NCBI RefSeq assembly: GCF_004346865.1
Contig: NZ_SMGR01000001.1
Span: forward strand, 1,488,001 to 1,552,000
DNA length: 64,000 bases
Direction of reading: 5' to 3'
Source: Shimia isoporae
GTDB taxonomy: Bacteria; Pseudomonadota; Alphaproteobacteria; Rhodobacterales; Rhodobacteraceae
Numbering within the stretch: position 1 is the stretch's first letter; every line of letters starts with the position of its first letter. Under the pieces are notes generated by a model. The model did not search any database. It was not told the DNA's origin and was given only the letters and a program-made list of their open reading frames with translations. The position numbers and the translations under genes were made by a program. Positions 1-8,851 of the stretch are shown here, piece after piece.

Positions 1-1
1 T

Positions 2-58
2 CTGGACCTCAAAGCCGTGATCGATCAGATGCGTGAACAGGTTCAAAACGTGGAATAA
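2..58 (+). CDS. yicC: YicC-family protein, C-terminal end only
   Basis: Only the last 18 codons are in the window. They end in MREQVQNVE and a TAA stop, which matches the conserved C-terminus of YicC/YloC proteins (RNA-degradation-associated endoribonuclease family). Position directly before gmk is the usual arrangement in Rhodobacteraceae. Identity rests on this short tail plus synteny. Confidence 0.7.
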   Translation: MDLKAVIDQMREQVQNVE

Positions 59-62
59 CCTC

Positions 63-704
63 ATGACACAGCGACGCGGTCTTCTCATCATCCTTTCTTC
101 ACCATCAGGTGCAGGAAAATCGACGTTGGCGAAACGCCTGATGACCTGGGATCCGGGTCTGAGCTTTTCAATCTCGGCCACAACGCGCGCGCCCCGACCG
201 GGAGAGGAGCACGGACGAGAATATTTCTTTTTGACGGAAGATGAATTCAAAGGGCAGGTCGCCGAAAACCAGATGCTTGAGCACGCCCACGTGTTCGGCA
301 ATTTTTACGGATCTCCCGCTGGTCCTGTCAAAGATACAATAGACGCCGGAAACGATGTTCTTTTTGATGTTGATTGGCAGGGGGAACAGCAGATCCGAAA
401 TTCCGACCTCGGCAAACATGCACTGTCCATTTTCATTTTGCCGCCGTCGATCAAGGAACTTCATCGCCGCCTAGTGACCCGCGCGCAAGATAGCGATGAG
501 GTGATTGCCAAGCGCATGCAAAAAAGCTGGGACGAGATCAGTCACTGGGGCGCCTATGACTATGTGCTGATCAACGACGATCTGGACGCAACCGAGGCAG
601 AATTGAAAACCATCATCACCGCAGAGCGTATGCGCCGTGAACAGCAGCCCGCACTTCAGAACCACGTTCGCACGCTTCAAGATGAATTTCAGGAGATGTC
701 TTAA
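63..704 (+). CDS. gmk: Guanylate kinase
   Basis: Cytosolic enzyme converting GMP and ATP to GDP and ADP in purine nucleotide synthesis. The 213-residue product has the P-loop [10 protein letters not shown] at about residues 12-21, then the guanylate-binding and lid segments with [16 protein letters not shown] and FGNFYGSP. Length fits the family. The open frame extends upstream to position 33, but the ATG at 63 gives the standard N-terminus [13 protein letters not shown] and lies just after the yicC stop, so I use 63. The stop overlaps the next start by one base (TAATG), suggesting translational coupling. Confidence 0.96.
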   Translation: MTQRRGLLIILSSPSGAGKSTLAKRLMTWDPGLSFSISATTRAPRPGEEHGREYFFLTEDEFKGQVAENQMLEHAHVFGNFYGSPAGPVKDTIDAGNDVLFDVDWQGEQQIRNSDLGKHALSIFILPPSIKELHRRLVTRAQDSDEVIAKRMQKSWDEISHWGAYDYVLINDDLDATEAELKTIITAERMRREQQPALQNHVRTLQDEFQEMS

Positions 705-1243
705 TGCCCCTTTATGAACTTGACGGCGTGTCCCCGCAAAAAGATGACAGCGCTTGGATCGCACCTGACGCGAACGTAATTGGAAATGTGGTGTTGGAAC
801 CGGACACCTCGATCTGGTTCGGCTGTACGCTGCGCGGCGACAATGAGACCATTACCATAGGAGCGGGGTCTAACGTTCAGGAAAATACGGTCATGCATAC
901 CGATCCCGGCTATGCCCTGACGATCGGCACGAACTGCACGATTGGTCACAAAGCCATGCTGCATGGCTGCACAATTGGGGATGGCAGCCTGATCGGCATG
1001 GGAGCGACCGTTTTAAACGGCGCAAAGATCGGAAGGAACTGTCTGATCGGGGCAGGGGCTTTGATCACCGAAGGCAAAGAGATCCCCGACGGATCCCTTG
1101 TAATGGGGGCACCAGGAAAAGTCGTACGCCAACTTGATGAAGCGGCGATCATGGGATTGCAAATGTCCGCGCAGCACTACCAGCAAAACGCAAAAAGGTT
1201 TGCGACAGGACTGCGTCCGGTAGGTGGCACCTCCTGCTGTTAA
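704..1243 (+). CDS. Gamma carbonic anhydrase family protein (left-handed beta-helix)
   Basis: The 179-residue protein consists of hexapeptide repeats typical of gamma-class carbonic anhydrases of the YrdA/PaaY/CaiE group. The three zinc-ligand histidines are visible at His65 (VMHTD), His82 and His87 (GHKAMLHGC). Family members bind metal as trimers and may hydrate CO2 or act in acyl metabolism; catalytic activity cannot be judged from sequence alone. A TGGCACCTCCTGCTGT-encoded Cys-Cys tail ends the protein. It is coupled to gmk by a one-base overlap. Confidence 0.9.
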   Translation: MPLYELDGVSPQKDDSAWIAPDANVIGNVVLEPDTSIWFGCTLRGDNETITIGAGSNVQENTVMHTDPGYALTIGTNCTIGHKAMLHGCTIGDGSLIGMGATVLNGAKIGRNCLIGAGALITEGKEIPDGSLVMGAPGKVVRQLDEAAIMGLQMSAQHYQQNAKRFATGLRPVGGTSCC

Positions 1244-1249
1244 ACAAAA

Positions 1250-1267
1250 GTGTCATAATCCTGTCAT
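1250..1267 (+). promoter_or_regulatory. Pho box upstream of phoR
   Basis: Two direct 7-base half sites, GTGTCAT and CTGTCAT, are separated by AATC with 11-base periodicity. This matches the PhoB-binding Pho box (CTGTCAT repeats). It ends 39 bases before the phoR ATG, so PhoB probably autoregulates the operon from here. Confidence 0.8.
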
Positions 1268-1306
1268 CTACCGCATGTTCTTTCCAGCGTTTGAACATGC
1301 AATTCA

Positions 1307-2347
1307 ATGGAACACACGATGACTGACAGTTTCGACCCTGCTATTCTTGAGGGCATTCCTTTGCCCGCATTTTTCGTAGACGGGCGGGCACGTTTGGTCG
1401 CCTCCAACGCGCGGGTCGTTGAACTTCAACCAAAGGCCAGCGAAAGCCTTCCCCTGATTCTGGTTTTTCGTCAGCCCGCGTTGAACGACGCTGTAGAGAA
1501 ATGTCTTCGGTCAAGACAGCAGCAACGGACGGTCTATCTGCATAACGATGGGCGTCAGGAACATAGATACGATGTATCAATCACGCCTGCGGAAGGCGGC
1601 GCGCTCGTGTGTTTTCGCGATATCACCGAAGAACGACAGCTTGACCAGATGCGGCGGGACTTTGTCGCCAACGTCAGTCACGAATTGCGAACGCCTCTGA
1701 CTGCGATCCTCGGCTTTATCGAGACCCTCCAGGGACCAGCCAAAGGGGACCCGAACGCTCAGGAGCGGTTCCTGGGGACAATGGCAGCCGAAGCAAGCCG
1801 AATGAACCGCCTGGTAGGTGATTTGCTTTCTCTCAGTCGCGTTGAAGAAGTGTCACGTATGCGTCCGACAGACCCTGTCGATGTGGACGGACTGATCCGA
1901 TCGGCGATACGTAATCTTTCTCCCTTGGCCGAAGAGAGTGAATCACAAATTGTCTTTGACCGCGAAGCTTCAGAAATGATCGTGCCCGGAGATTCGGACC
2001 AGCTTCTTCAAGTTGTCACAAATCTCATTGAGAATGCCCTGAAATATGGGGGGGAAGGCACTGAAGCGGTTCTTTCCCTTTCTGAAATCGACCGGGCGAC
2101 CGGCGTCAAAGGCGAAGCGCTGAACCTAACGATCTCCGACAATGGCCCCGGTATCGACGACGTTCACATTCCGCGTCTGACAGAGCGTTTTTACAGAATT
2201 GATTCCCATAGATCGCGTGAAATGGGTGGTACAGGACTAGGTCTTGCGATTGTGAAGCACATCATCAACCGCCACCGGGGCCGCCTTGAGATTGAAAGTG
2301 CTCTCGGAAAAGGCACCTCGATAAGTGTGATTTTGCCGAAAAACTGA
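1307..2347 (+). CDS. phoR: Phosphate-regulon sensor histidine kinase PhoR
   Basis: Sensor kinase of the PhoR-PhoB two-component system. The 346-residue protein has an N-terminal PAS-like region (about 12-105), an HisKA box FVANVSHELRTPLTAILGF with phosphoacceptor His125, and an HATPase domain with N (NLIENALKYGG), G1 (DNGPGI) and G2 (GGTGLGLAI) boxes. I see no membrane span, so this is a soluble PhoR that probably reads the state of the Pst transporter through PhoU. A second ATG at 1319 is possible. It heads the operon behind a Pho box and lies before pstS. Confidence 0.93.
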   Translation: MEHTMTDSFDPAILEGIPLPAFFVDGRARLVASNARVVELQPKASESLPLILVFRQPALNDAVEKCLRSRQQQRTVYLHNDGRQEHRYDVSITPAEGGALVCFRDITEERQLDQMRRDFVANVSHELRTPLTAILGFIETLQGPAKGDPNAQERFLGTMAAEASRMNRLVGDLLSLSRVEEVSRMRPTDPVDVDGLIRSAIRNLSPLAEESESQIVFDREASEMIVPGDSDQLLQVVTNLIENALKYGGEGTEAVLSLSEIDRATGVKGEALNLTISDNGPGIDDVHIPRLTERFYRIDSHRSREMGGTGLGLAIVKHIINRHRGRLEIESALGKGTSISVILPKN

Positions 2348-2370
2348 CAAAATTCCGCGCGCCGCGGGAA

Positions 2371-2399
2371 CTGTCATACTCCTGTTACATAGGCGTCAC
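2371..2399 (+). promoter_or_regulatory. Pho box upstream of pstS (two to three half sites)
   Basis: CTGTCAT (2371-2377), ACTC, CTGTTAC (2382-2388), then a weaker GCGTCAC (2393-2399), all with 11-base spacing. This is a clear PhoB site about 75-100 bases before the pstS start, between phoR and pstS, allowing pstS to be induced separately from phoR. Confidence 0.82.
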
Positions 2400-2473
2400 A
2401 AAAGCTTTGAGTAAGCCACCTAGATCGGGCTCCGAGACTGTCGCCCGACAGTACGGAACAAATGGAGTTACAA

Positions 2474-3484
2474 ATGTCCGTCAAACTGACCGCCTCGGCC
2501 ATCGCCGTAGCAGCCATCGCAGCAACCACTGCATCCGCACGTGATCAAGTTCAGATCGCTGGTTCATCCACCGTTCTGCCTTACGCAACCATCGTCGCCG
2601 AAGCGTTTGGCGAAAACTTTGATTTCCCGACTCCGGTTGTTGAAGGTGGTGGTTCCGGCGCTGGCCGCAAAAAGATGTGCGAAGGCGTTGGTCCGAACAC
2701 CATCGACATCGCGAACTCTTCCTCGCGCATCAAGCAGTCTGACATCGATCTTTGCGGCACCAACGGTGTAAACGAGATCATGGAAGTTCGCTTCGGTTAT
2801 GACGGCATCGTTTTTGCGTCCGACATCAACGGTCCTTCTTTTGCTTTCACTCCAGCTGATTGGTTCAACGCAATCGCAAAAGAAGTTGTCGTAGACGGCA
2901 AGCTGGTTGCGAACCCGAACAAAACCTGGGCAGACGCAAACGCCGACCTGCCGGCACAGGACATTCTGGCCTTCATCCCGGGCACCAAGCACGGCACCCG
3001 CGAAGTGTTCGACAAGAAAGTTCTGGAAGCTGGCTGTAAAGCAACTGGCGCTCTGGAATTGCTGGGCGACAAGAAAGCCTGCCACGCACTGCGCACCGAC
3101 GGTCTGTCTGTCGACATCGACGGCGACTACACCGAAACTCTGGCCCGTCTGGACGCCAACAAGAACGCCATCGGCGTCTTCGGCCTGTCCTTCTACCAGA
3201 ACAACACCGACAAACTGGTTGTTGCGACAATGGACAACGTGACCCCGTCGACTGAGACCGTCGCGTCCGGCGAATACCCGGTATCCCGCCCGCTGTTCTT
3301 CTACATCAAGAAAGCACACTTGGGTGTGATCCCTGGCCTTCAGGAATACGTCGAGTTCTTCGTATCCGATGACATGGCAGGTCCTGATGGCCCGCTGGCT
3401 GAATACGGCCTCGTTTCCGATCCGGAACTGGCTAAGACTCAGGAAATGGTTGCTTCCGGCACCCCGATGGGTCCGCTGAACTAA
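2474..3484 (+). CDS. pstS: Periplasmic phosphate-binding protein PstS
   Basis: Substrate-binding component of the high-affinity Pst phosphate ABC transporter. The 336-residue precursor begins with a Sec signal peptide, MSVKLTASAIAVAAIAATTASA, likely cleaved before RDQV at residue 23. IAGSSTVLPYA near the mature N-terminus and GGGSGAGRKKMCEG are the phosphate-binding loop motifs; four cysteines are present in the mature protein. ATG 2474 is preferred over 2462 because GGAG at 2464-2467 gives a proper ribosome-binding site. Codon use is strongly biased, as expected for an abundant protein. Confidence 0.94.
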   Translation: MSVKLTASAIAVAAIAATTASARDQVQIAGSSTVLPYATIVAEAFGENFDFPTPVVEGGGSGAGRKKMCEGVGPNTIDIANSSSRIKQSDIDLCGTNGVNEIMEVRFGYDGIVFASDINGPSFAFTPADWFNAIAKEVVVDGKLVANPNKTWADANADLPAQDILAFIPGTKHGTREVFDKKVLEAGCKATGALELLGDKKACHALRTDGLSVDIDGDYTETLARLDANKNAIGVFGLSFYQNNTDKLVVATMDNVTPSTETVASGEYPVSRPLFFYIKKAHLGVIPGLQEYVEFFVSDDMAGPDGPLAEYGLVSDPELAKTQEMVASGTPMGPLN

Positions 3485-3499
3485 TCAGCCTTTGACTTC

Positions 3500-3530
3500 G
3501 ACAGCGCCCTCGCAGTAAGGGGGCGCTGTC
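3500..3530 (+). terminator. Intergenic hairpin between pstS and pstC
   Basis: A perfect 10-base stem, GACAGCGCCC (3500-3509) with GGGCGCTGTC (3521-3530), and an 11-base loop. No T-run follows, so it is probably a partial terminator or an mRNA-stabilising element that keeps PstS expression above that of the permeases. Confidence 0.6.
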
Positions 3531-3563
3531 ACCCTGAACCATCCTTCTGCGCATGGAGTTAAT

Positions 3564-5024
3564 ATGAGCGCCGGTCTCGTAATCCTCGCCGTCGTCGCAA
3601 TCGCGATCGTCGGTTTTTTTGTTGGGAGAACCAAAGCTCTCAGCGCGGCAGGCGGCGATATTCGCCAACTCCACTCCCTTCCCAGTTACTACGGGCAAGC
3701 AGTGTTCTTGTTCACAGCAGTGCCAGCATTACTGGTCACGTTTGCCTGGTTGCTCATTCAGCCGATGCTGATAGAAGGCCGGATCTCGGACATGATCCAG
3801 CCCTCTGACATCGACGAAGGCAGTTCGCTCGAATTGGTGATGGCTGACGTGCGCCGCATTTCGAACGGACTGGACACGGCTGTTGTTGCGGGGGCGATGA
3901 CAGAACCCGACATCCAGACAGTCACTACGGAAAACACCGACGTACGCGCCGTTTTGGCGGGAGTCGGCGTCGCCGTTGCCTCTGACATCAAACCCAATGT
4001 CCTGGCGGCTTCGATTGAATATCGCGCGAAAACGAAGTCCGCTCGTGGGTACATGGCGATTGTCGCAGTTGCACTTGCACTCGCAGGCTTTGCTTTCGCA
4101 CTCTCGTTGACCAAACCCGAATACCGCGCGCGCAACGTGTCGGAAACGGCCATCAAGTCGCTGCTTATTCTGTCGTCCTTTGTCGCAATCCTGACGACCA
4201 TAGGCATTATCACGTCCCTGATTTTCGAAACCTCGAACTTCTTCCGGATGTATCCAGCCAAAGATTTCTTCTTCAATCTGACATGGAACCCGCAATTCAC
4301 CGGCGGCTCGGACCTTGGCATTATCCCGCTTCTGTGGGGCACGCTTTATGTGTCTTTTGTGGCGCTTGTGTTTGCTGTTCCGATCGGCCTTTTCGTTGCC
4401 ATTTATCTATCTGAATACGCTTCATCCAAAGTGCGTTCGATTGTGAAACCGGCGGTTGAAGTACTGGCGGGAATTCCGACCATTGTTTATGGTCTTTTTG
4501 CTCTGATCACTGTTGGTCCCTTGTTGCGCGACTACTTTGCACAACCACTCGGCCTAGGGCAGTCGTCCTCCTCGGTTCTGACGGCGGGTCTTGTGATGGG
4601 CATCATGCTCATTCCGTTTGTGTCTTCGCTTTCCGACGACGTGATCAACGCTGTACCACAGGCCATGCGCGACGGATCTTACGGTCTTGGCGCAACGCAA
4701 TCTGAAACAGTCAAACAGGTCATCCTTCCCGCTGCTCTGCCTGGTATTGTCGGAGCGATCCTGCTTGCCGCGTCCCGCGCAATCGGAGAAACCATGATCG
4801 TGGTCATGGGGGCAGGGGCCGCCGCAAAGCTTAGCCTGAACCCCTTTGAGGCCATGACGACAATAACAGTGAAAATTGTGAGCCAGCTCACAGGGGACAC
4901 CGAGTTTGCCAGCCCGGAAACGCTTGTGGCTTTCGCGCTTGGTCTCTCTCTTTTTGTCATCACACTCGGGCTGAACGTTTTGGCGCTCTACATCGTCCGT
5001 AAATACCGGGAGCAATACGAATGA
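3564..5024 (+). CDS. pstC: Phosphate ABC transporter permease PstC (long form)
   Basis: Inner-membrane permease of the Pst system. At 486 residues it is well above the roughly 300-320 of the E. coli form. An N-terminal extension of about 220 residues carries membrane spans near 1-20, 45-70, 165-185 and 205-230 and a periplasmic stretch. The ABC permease domain follows, with the EAA-like loop DGSYGLGATQSETVKQVILPAALPG. GGAG precedes the ATG by nine bases. The stop overlaps pstA by four bases (ATGA). Long PstC and PstA occur in many alphaproteobacteria. Confidence 0.93.
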   Translation: MSAGLVILAVVAIAIVGFFVGRTKALSAAGGDIRQLHSLPSYYGQAVFLFTAVPALLVTFAWLLIQPMLIEGRISDMIQPSDIDEGSSLELVMADVRRISNGLDTAVVAGAMTEPDIQTVTTENTDVRAVLAGVGVAVASDIKPNVLAASIEYRAKTKSARGYMAIVAVALALAGFAFALSLTKPEYRARNVSETAIKSLLILSSFVAILTTIGIITSLIFETSNFFRMYPAKDFFFNLTWNPQFTGGSDLGIIPLLWGTLYVSFVALVFAVPIGLFVAIYLSEYASSKVRSIVKPAVEVLAGIPTIVYGLFALITVGPLLRDYFAQPLGLGQSSSSVLTAGLVMGIMLIPFVSSLSDDVINAVPQAMRDGSYGLGATQSETVKQVILPAALPGIVGAILLAASRAIGETMIVVMGAGAAAKLSLNPFEAMTTITVKIVSQLTGDTEFASPETLVAFALGLSLFVITLGLNVLALYIVRKYREQYE

Positions 5025-6349
5025 CCGACGTTACCCCAACCACGTCGATCCTCACCATCGACGACCGCACCCGGCGCCGGAATTCTGCCGAAAAGCGGTT
5101 CCGCATGTATGGTGTTGCGGCGATTGTCGTAGCCATGCTGGCGCTTGTCGGCTTGATGACCTCGATCATTTCAGGCGGGCTACCTGCGTTCAAACAGACA
5201 TTCATCACTCTGGACGTGTATCTGGATCCCGCCAAACTCGACAAAGACGGATCCGGGGATCTGGAAAAAATCCGCAAGGTGTCCACTTTTGGCTACGCGC
5301 CTCTGATCAAGAAGTCGCTTGAAGAGCACATGGCCAACCCCGAAATGGCCGTGGACGGTCTGACTGCAAAACAGGCTGCAGCGATGATTTCGAAAGAGGG
5401 CGCCGCCGAGATGCGCCGTTTCGTTCTCGCGAACCCCGCCATGATTGGCGAAACTGTGAGCTTCAAGTTCCTCGCCTCGGGCCGCATCGACGGCTACTAC
5501 AAAGGCCGAGTGACGATGGAGAGCGCTGAACTCGACAAAAACGTTTCGCCGGAACAGTTGCAGTTCGCAGACAAACTGAAAGACGCAGGCCTGCTGAAAA
5601 CGTCGTTCAACTGGGGCTTCCTGACCCGTGCGGACGCATCCGAAAACCGCCCGGAGGCAGCGGGCCTCGGCGTTGCCATCCTCGGCTCGTTCTACATGAT
5701 GATCGTGGTGCTTTGTCTTACTTTGCCCATCGGTGTCGCGGCCTCGATCTATCTTGAGGAATTCGCGCCGAAGAACTGGTTCACCGATCTGGTGGAGGTC
5801 AACATCTCTAACCTCGCAGCGGTCCCATCCATCGTTTTCGGTATCCTCGGCCTAGCGATTTTCATCAACTTTGCCGGCCTGCCGCAATCAGCGCCCATCG
5901 TGGGTGGTCTCGTACTGACCCTGATGACACTGCCAACGATCATCATCGCGACCCGCGCCTCGCTCAAAGCAGTCCCGCCGTCCATCCGCGACGCGGCATT
6001 GGGGGTAGGGGCCTCGAAAATGCAAGCGGTGTTCCACCATGTTCTTCCGCTTGCCGCACCCGGTATTTTGACAGGCACAATTATCGGGCTTGCGCAGGCC
6101 CTCGGGGAAACAGCACCGCTTTTGCTCATCGGCATGGTTGCCTTTGTTCGGGAATATCCGGCTGCGCCGCCTGAAGGGTTCTTTGACCCAGCCGCCGCGC
6201 TCCCAGTTCAAGTTTACAATTGGACCCAGCGTGCGGACCCAGCCTTTGTCGAGCGCGCCTCGGGCGCTATCATTGTTCTGCTGGTGTTCCTCTTGATCAT
6301 GAACGCCATCGCCATCATCTTGCGCCGCCGCTTTGAACGCCGCTGGTAA
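5021..6349 (+). CDS. pstA: Phosphate ABC transporter permease PstA (DUF3333 N-terminal extension)
   Basis: Second permease subunit, 442 residues. The first 200 residues form the DUF3333-type extension, with one membrane span (about 30-53) and a long extracytoplasmic region. The permease core follows from about residue 220, with the cytoplasmic loop [20 protein letters not shown] and a final span ([13 protein letters not shown]) before RRRFERRW. It is coupled to pstC by a four-base overlap and followed 17 bases later by pstB. Confidence 0.93.
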   Translation: MTDVTPTTSILTIDDRTRRRNSAEKRFRMYGVAAIVVAMLALVGLMTSIISGGLPAFKQTFITLDVYLDPAKLDKDGSGDLEKIRKVSTFGYAPLIKKSLEEHMANPEMAVDGLTAKQAAAMISKEGAAEMRRFVLANPAMIGETVSFKFLASGRIDGYYKGRVTMESAELDKNVSPEQLQFADKLKDAGLLKTSFNWGFLTRADASENRPEAAGLGVAILGSFYMMIVVLCLTLPIGVAASIYLEEFAPKNWFTDLVEVNISNLAAVPSIVFGILGLAIFINFAGLPQSAPIVGGLVLTLMTLPTIIIATRASLKAVPPSIRDAALGVGASKMQAVFHHVLPLAAPGILTGTIIGLAQALGETAPLLLIGMVAFVREYPAAPPEGFFDPAAALPVQVYNWTQRADPAFVERASGAIIVLLVFLLIMNAIAIILRRRFERRW

Positions 6350-6366
6350 GCAAAGGAAACACACCC

Positions 6367-7164
6367 ATGTACGACGCACCTAAACTGGGGGAAGCCGTGG
6401 ACCAGACAACAACAAAAATCTCCGCCCGCAATGTTCAGGTCTATTACGGCGAAAACCACGCTATCAAAGACGTGAATGTCGAAATCGACGCAAAAACCGT
6501 GACTGCATTCATTGGCCCATCGGGCTGCGGCAAATCTACTTTTCTGCGCTGCATCAACCGGATGAACGATACGATCGACATTTGCCGTGTCGAAGGTGAC
6601 ATCCTGATTGATGGCGAAGATATTTACGACAAGCGTGTCGACCCTGTTCAATTGCGCGCGAAAGTGGGAATGGTTTTTCAAAAACCGAACCCCTTCCCAA
6701 AGTCCATCTACGACAACATCGCATATGGTCCGCGAATTCACGGACTTGCCAAAAACAAGGCAGAACTCGATGAAATCGTTGAGAAATCCTTGCGCCGAGG
6801 CGCGATTTGGGACGAAGTAAAAGACCGCCTGGACGCTCCCGGAACGGGTCTTTCCGGCGGTCAGCAGCAGCGCCTTTGCATTGCTCGCGCCGTCGCAACC
6901 GAGCCTGAAGTGCTTCTTATGGATGAACCTTGTTCTGCGCTTGACCCGATTGCCACAGCTCAAGTTGAGGAACTGATCGACGAACTGCGCAGCCAGTTCT
7001 CTGTGGTTATCGTGACCCACTCGATGCAACAGGCCGCCCGCGTCAGCCAGAAAACGGCCTTCTTCCACCTTGGAAACTTGGTTGAATATGGGGAAACCTC
7101 CCAGATTTTCACCAACCCGCAGGACGAACGCACACAAAACTACATTACCGGCCGGATCGGTTAA
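6367..7164 (+). CDS. pstB: Phosphate ABC transporter ATP-binding protein PstB
   Basis: ATPase of the Pst importer. The 265-residue protein has Walker [10 protein letters not shown] (50-58), a Q-loop ([10 protein letters not shown]), signature LSGGQQQR (162-169), Walker B VLLMDEP (182-188) and the H-loop (IVTHSMQQA). Length and motifs are standard. PstB couples ATP hydrolysis to phosphate import and also takes part in signalling to PhoR with PhoU, the next gene, 14 bases downstream. Confidence 0.96.
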   Translation: MYDAPKLGEAVDQTTTKISARNVQVYYGENHAIKDVNVEIDAKTVTAFIGPSGCGKSTFLRCINRMNDTIDICRVEGDILIDGEDIYDKRVDPVQLRAKVGMVFQKPNPFPKSIYDNIAYGPRIHGLAKNKAELDEIVEKSLRRGAIWDEVKDRLDAPGTGLSGGQQQRLCIARAVATEPEVLLMDEPCSALDPIATAQVEELIDELRSQFSVVIVTHSMQQAARVSQKTAFFHLGNLVEYGETSQIFTNPQDERTQNYITGRIG

Positions 7165-7178
7165 GGAGAGACCTCTAA

Positions 7179-7877
7179 ATGTCTGATCAACATATCGTTT
7201 CCGCATTCGACCGCGACTTGGAAGGCATTCAGGCGCACGTCATGAAAATGGGCGGATTGGTTGAGGCTGCCATTGTGGATGCGTCTCAATCCCTTCTCAA
7301 TCAGGACGAAGAACTTTCCGCCGAGGTTATCAAGCGTGATCAGGCAATCGACGACCTGGACACGCTGATCAACGAAGAATGCGCCAACCTGATCGCTCTG
7401 CGGGCGCCCGCCGCTGTCGATTTGCGGGTCGTCCTGTCCGTGATGAAAATCGCAGGCAACCTCGAGCGGATTGGTGACTACGCCAAGAACATGGCAAAGC
7501 GCAATGCGGTTCTGGTCCATATGACGCCGATTGAAGGCGCTCGTGGCGCGCTGCAGCGCATGGCCCGCGAAGTTCAGCTCATGCTCAAGGATGTATTGGA
7601 CGCTTTCATCGAGCGAGATTTGGATAAGGCGCAGGACGTTCTGGAACGGGATCGCGATGTCGATCAGATGTATAACGCTCTGTTTCGCGAGTTCCTGACT
7701 TTCATGATGGAAGATCCGCGTCATATCACCCCGTGCATGCACCTTCATTTCATCGCCAAGAATACGGAACGGATGGGCGATCACGTCACGTCCATTGCGG
7801 AACAGGTTATCTATCTGGTGTCCGGCAGCCTGCCCGAAGAAAATCGCCCAAAAGCAACGCGCTACGAAGCCGAATAA
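7179..7877 (+). CDS. phoU: Phosphate signalling protein PhoU
   Basis: Two tandem three-helix PhoU domains (about 8-110 and 115-215), with the metal-binding type motifs AGNLERIGDYAKNMAKR and KNTERMGDHVTSIAEQ. PhoU holds PhoR in its repressing state when phosphate is plentiful and limits Pst transport. The 232-residue length fits. GGAGAG precedes the ATG. It lies between pstB and phoB in the same operon. Confidence 0.95.
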   Translation: MSDQHIVSAFDRDLEGIQAHVMKMGGLVEAAIVDASQSLLNQDEELSAEVIKRDQAIDDLDTLINEECANLIALRAPAAVDLRVVLSVMKIAGNLERIGDYAKNMAKRNAVLVHMTPIEGARGALQRMAREVQLMLKDVLDAFIERDLDKAQDVLERDRDVDQMYNALFREFLTFMMEDPRHITPCMHLHFIAKNTERMGDHVTSIAEQVIYLVSGSLPEENRPKATRYEAE

Positions 7878-7895
7878 ACCCTCAGGTTATGTGTC

Positions 7896-8585
7896 ATGAG
7901 CAAAGATCACCCCACAGTTCTGGTTGTCGAAGACGAACCCGCCCAACGCGAAGTACTGGCCTATAACCTTCAGGCCGAAGGTTTCCACGTCGAGACCGCT
8001 CCGGACGGTGACGAGGCGTTGATCATTGTAGATGAACTTCTACCAGACATCATCGTCCTCGATTGGATGCTTCCGGGCACGTCCGGGATCGAAGTCTGTC
8101 GTCGCTTGAAAACGCGCGCGGAAACAAACGGCATACCGATAATTATGTTGTCGGCACGCTCGGAGGAAGTTGATCGGGTGAGGGGGCTTGAAACCGGTGC
8201 GGACGACTATGTCATCAAGCCATACTCGGTACTCGAGCTTATGGCACGCGTTCGAAATCAAATTCGCAGAGTTCGTCCAGCGGCCGTCGGACAACGTCTG
8301 AAATACGAAGACATCATCCTGGATGCCGAAACCCATCGTGTGACCCGTCAGGAAAAGCCACTGAAACTGGGGCCAACCGAATTTCGGCTGCTCACAACCT
8401 TTATGGAAAAGCCTGGCCGTGTCTGGAGCCGCGAACAGCTTTTGGATCGTGTTTGGGGCCGTGACATTTATGTCGACAGTCGAACGGTTGATGTCCACAT
8501 CGGCCGATTGCGGAAAGCTCTTTGCGTACACGGTGGAGAGGATCCTTTAAGGACAGTCCGCGGTGCAGGTTACGCTTTGGGATAG
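7896..8585 (+). CDS. phoB: Phosphate-regulon response regulator PhoB
   Basis: OmpR/PhoB-class regulator. The receiver domain (about 6-120) has acidic pocket Glu12/Asp13, phosphoacceptor Asp56 in IVLDWMLPG and Lys in VIKPYS. The C-terminal winged helix (about 130-229) has WSREQLLDRVWGRDIYVDSRTVDVHIGRLRKAL split across recognition helix and wing. It should bind the two Pho boxes seen here. Last gene of the phoR-pst-phoU-phoB operon. Confidence 0.95.
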   Translation: MSKDHPTVLVVEDEPAQREVLAYNLQAEGFHVETAPDGDEALIIVDELLPDIIVLDWMLPGTSGIEVCRRLKTRAETNGIPIIMLSARSEEVDRVRGLETGADDYVIKPYSVLELMARVRNQIRRVRPAAVGQRLKYEDIILDAETHRVTRQEKPLKLGPTEFRLLTTFMEKPGRVWSREQLLDRVWGRDIYVDSRTVDVHIGRLRKALCVHGGEDPLRTVRGAGYALG

Positions 8586-8631
8586 CGTTTAAATTCAAAG
8601 ATGTACACGCGACACCTGATGTAAATCCTTC

Positions 8632-8654
8632 GGTTAGGGAGGCACTTCCTAACC
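8632..8654 (+). terminator. Hairpin after phoB
   Basis: GGTTAGGGA (8632-8640) pairs with TTCCTAACC (8646-8654), nine pairs including one G-U, with a five-base loop. It lies 46 bases after the phoB stop. Only a weak T content follows, so it may be a Rho-independent terminator of low efficiency. Confidence 0.45.
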
Positions 8655-8669
8655 TAGTTATCGTTAGCG

Positions 8670-8685
8670 CATAATATGTATTATG
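8670..8685. promoter_or_regulatory. AT-rich perfect palindrome upstream of the luxR-type gene
   Basis: CATAATATGTATTATG is a perfect 16-base palindrome in the 8586-8851 intergenic region. It is distinctly AT-rich for this genome. It could be an operator or part of a promoter for the downstream regulator; nothing else in the region identifies it. Confidence 0.35.
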
Positions 8686-8851
8686 TAATTTTTCTTGTAT
8701 CGAATTTTGCCCGACCTCTGGGCTGGACAGCCGCACAACCAAAACACTAAAGTCTCGCACAGGAACCAGATTTTTTGTGGTCCTGAGACATTACCTGACT
8801 GGCAATTACCGCCCAAAAGATTCCATTACGGGATCTAGAAAGACCCGAACT

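Noticed and set aside
2564..3319. A 251-codon minus-strand frame in pstS
   Set aside because: Shadow of strong codon bias in pstS; signal peptide and family motifs are on the plus strand.
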